A DNA stretch of 5,988 nt from Acidobacteriota bacterium (GTDB lineage: Bacteria > Acidobacteriota > Thermoanaerobaculia > Multivoradales > UBA5704), in NCBI GenBank assembly GCA_003223675.1, contig QHVW01000847.1:1-5988 (forward strand), given 5' to 3'. The position numbers and the translations under genes were made by a program. Below are positions 5,419 to 5,988 of the stretch, piece by piece. The notes under the pieces are model-generated. The model saw only the letters and a list, made by a program, of their open reading frames with translations. It had not been told where the DNA came from and did no database searches. Every line of letters starts with the position of its first letter. Within the stretch, counting starts at the first letter, position 1.

Positions 5419-5988
5419 GGCTGGCGGTCCTTCTTCCCGTTGCGGGCTCCCACCGTGACGCGGATCTCCCGGATCTCGCCCGCCCTCAGGATGCTGAGCG
5501 TGGCTTCCCTGCCGATCGTCTCCTCGTCGAGGAGGGGCATGAGCTCGCCGGGATGCCGGAGCGGAGTGCCCTCGAAGACGAGGATGGTATCGCCCAGGAC
5601 CAGCCCTCCCTGACCCGCCGGGCTGTCCGGCTCGACCGAGATGACCAGCAGGCCGCTCGGCTGGCCCAGCCGCTCGGCGAGGTCGCGGGGGAGGCGGACG
5701 GGCTGGGTGCCGATCCCCAGATAGCCGCGTCGCACCTGGCCGTGGGAGAGCAGGGCGTCCATCACCCGCCGCACGGTCGCGGTGGGGATGACGCTGGCCG
5801 TGGCGCGGTAGATCCCGGCGGTGTTGACGCCGATCACCCGCCCTCGCATATCGACCAGGGCGCTACCCGAGAAGCCGGTGTGGATGCCGAGGTCGGTCTG
5901 GATCTCGGAGTCGATCCGGCCGCCCATGGGGGTGCGCCAGGACTCTCCGGCGGAGCCCACGAGCCCCAGGCTGGCCCAGATCTTCCGG
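5415..5988 (-). CDS. HtrA/DegP-like S1C serine protease with PDZ domain (5' end outside window)
   Basis: The frame is open to the window edge (first complete codon at 5987) and gives 190 residues of C-terminal sequence. HtrA-type proteases are envelope proteases/chaperones that degrade misfolded proteins. Residues about 1-80 are the second half of the trypsin-like domain: GFSGSALVDMRGRVIGVNTAGI (within 38-59) carries the candidate nucleophile Ser40 (codon 5870-5868), followed by SVIPTATVRRVMDALLSHG. A single PDZ domain spans about 86-180, with the ligand-binding loop GYLGIG (88-93), VEPDSPAGQGGLVLGDTIL (118-136) and the terminal strand EIREIRVTV. The active-site motif is GFSGSAL rather than the common GNSGGPL, but GxSG is kept. 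The histidine, aspartate and any signal peptide lie outside the window. It converges on the broken lipoprotein gene with overlapping stop codons. Confidence 0.9.
   Translation of the reverse strand, partial: RKIWASLGLVGSAGESWRTPMGGRIDSEIQTDLGIHTGFSGSALVDMRGRVIGVNTAGIYRATASVIPTATVRRVMDALLSHGQVRRGYLGIGTQPVRLPRDLAERLGQPSGLLVISVEPDSPAGQGGLVLGDTILVFEGTPLRHPGELMPLLDEETIGREATLSILRAGEIREIRVTVGARNGKKDRQP

Overview
The window looks like a chromosomal segment of a high-GC, Gram-negative (diderm) bacterium. The housekeeping genes use strongly G/C-ending codons. There is a candidate lipoprotein and an HtrA-type protease, both typical of an outer-membrane-bearing cell, and an MqnA homologue indicates menaquinone synthesis by the futalosine route. 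The combination would fit Acidobacteriota or a Myxococcota-like lineage, but this is an inference from gene content, not an identification.

Left part (1-3873, all + strand): the 3' end of lon (ATP-dependent protease), a 142-bp gap with a triplicated 9-bp repeat and stem-loops, then a tight set engB - rho - mqnA with 16-bp gaps at each internal junction. engB and mqnA both appear to start with TTG. The Lon fragment is conserved except at the centre of its protease domain, where about 27 residues, including the catalytic-serine motif, are missing in frame. This is the most striking observation in the window.

Middle part (3874-4691, - strand): a two-gene toxin-antitoxin module of the VapBC45-like type. 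A DUF433 antitoxin with an N-terminal ribbon-helix-helix-like segment comes first, followed by a DUF5615 PIN-like toxin. Its promoter region has an extended -10 element abutting a perfect 15-bp dyad, a good candidate autoregulatory operator. The toxin stop codon directly abuts the mqnA stop codon on the opposite strand. The module looks less GC-rich than its surroundings, which suits a mobile accessory cassette.

Right part (4692-5988): a leader with two perfect inverted repeats precedes a short candidate lipoprotein reading frame (4806-5102). A second reading frame in another phase (5122-5418) follows. The two are probably the ends of one decayed or internally deleted gene, possibly an alpha/beta-hydrolase-like lipoprotein. 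On the opposite strand, and overlapping its stop codon, lies the C-terminal part of an HtrA/DegP-like serine protease with a PDZ domain (5415 to the window end).

How the genes work together: lon and the HtrA-like gene concern protein quality control, engB ribosome assembly, rho transcription termination, and mqnA respiratory quinone synthesis. Apart from likely co-transcription of engB, rho and mqnA, no single pathway links them. The toxin-antitoxin pair is an independent unit.
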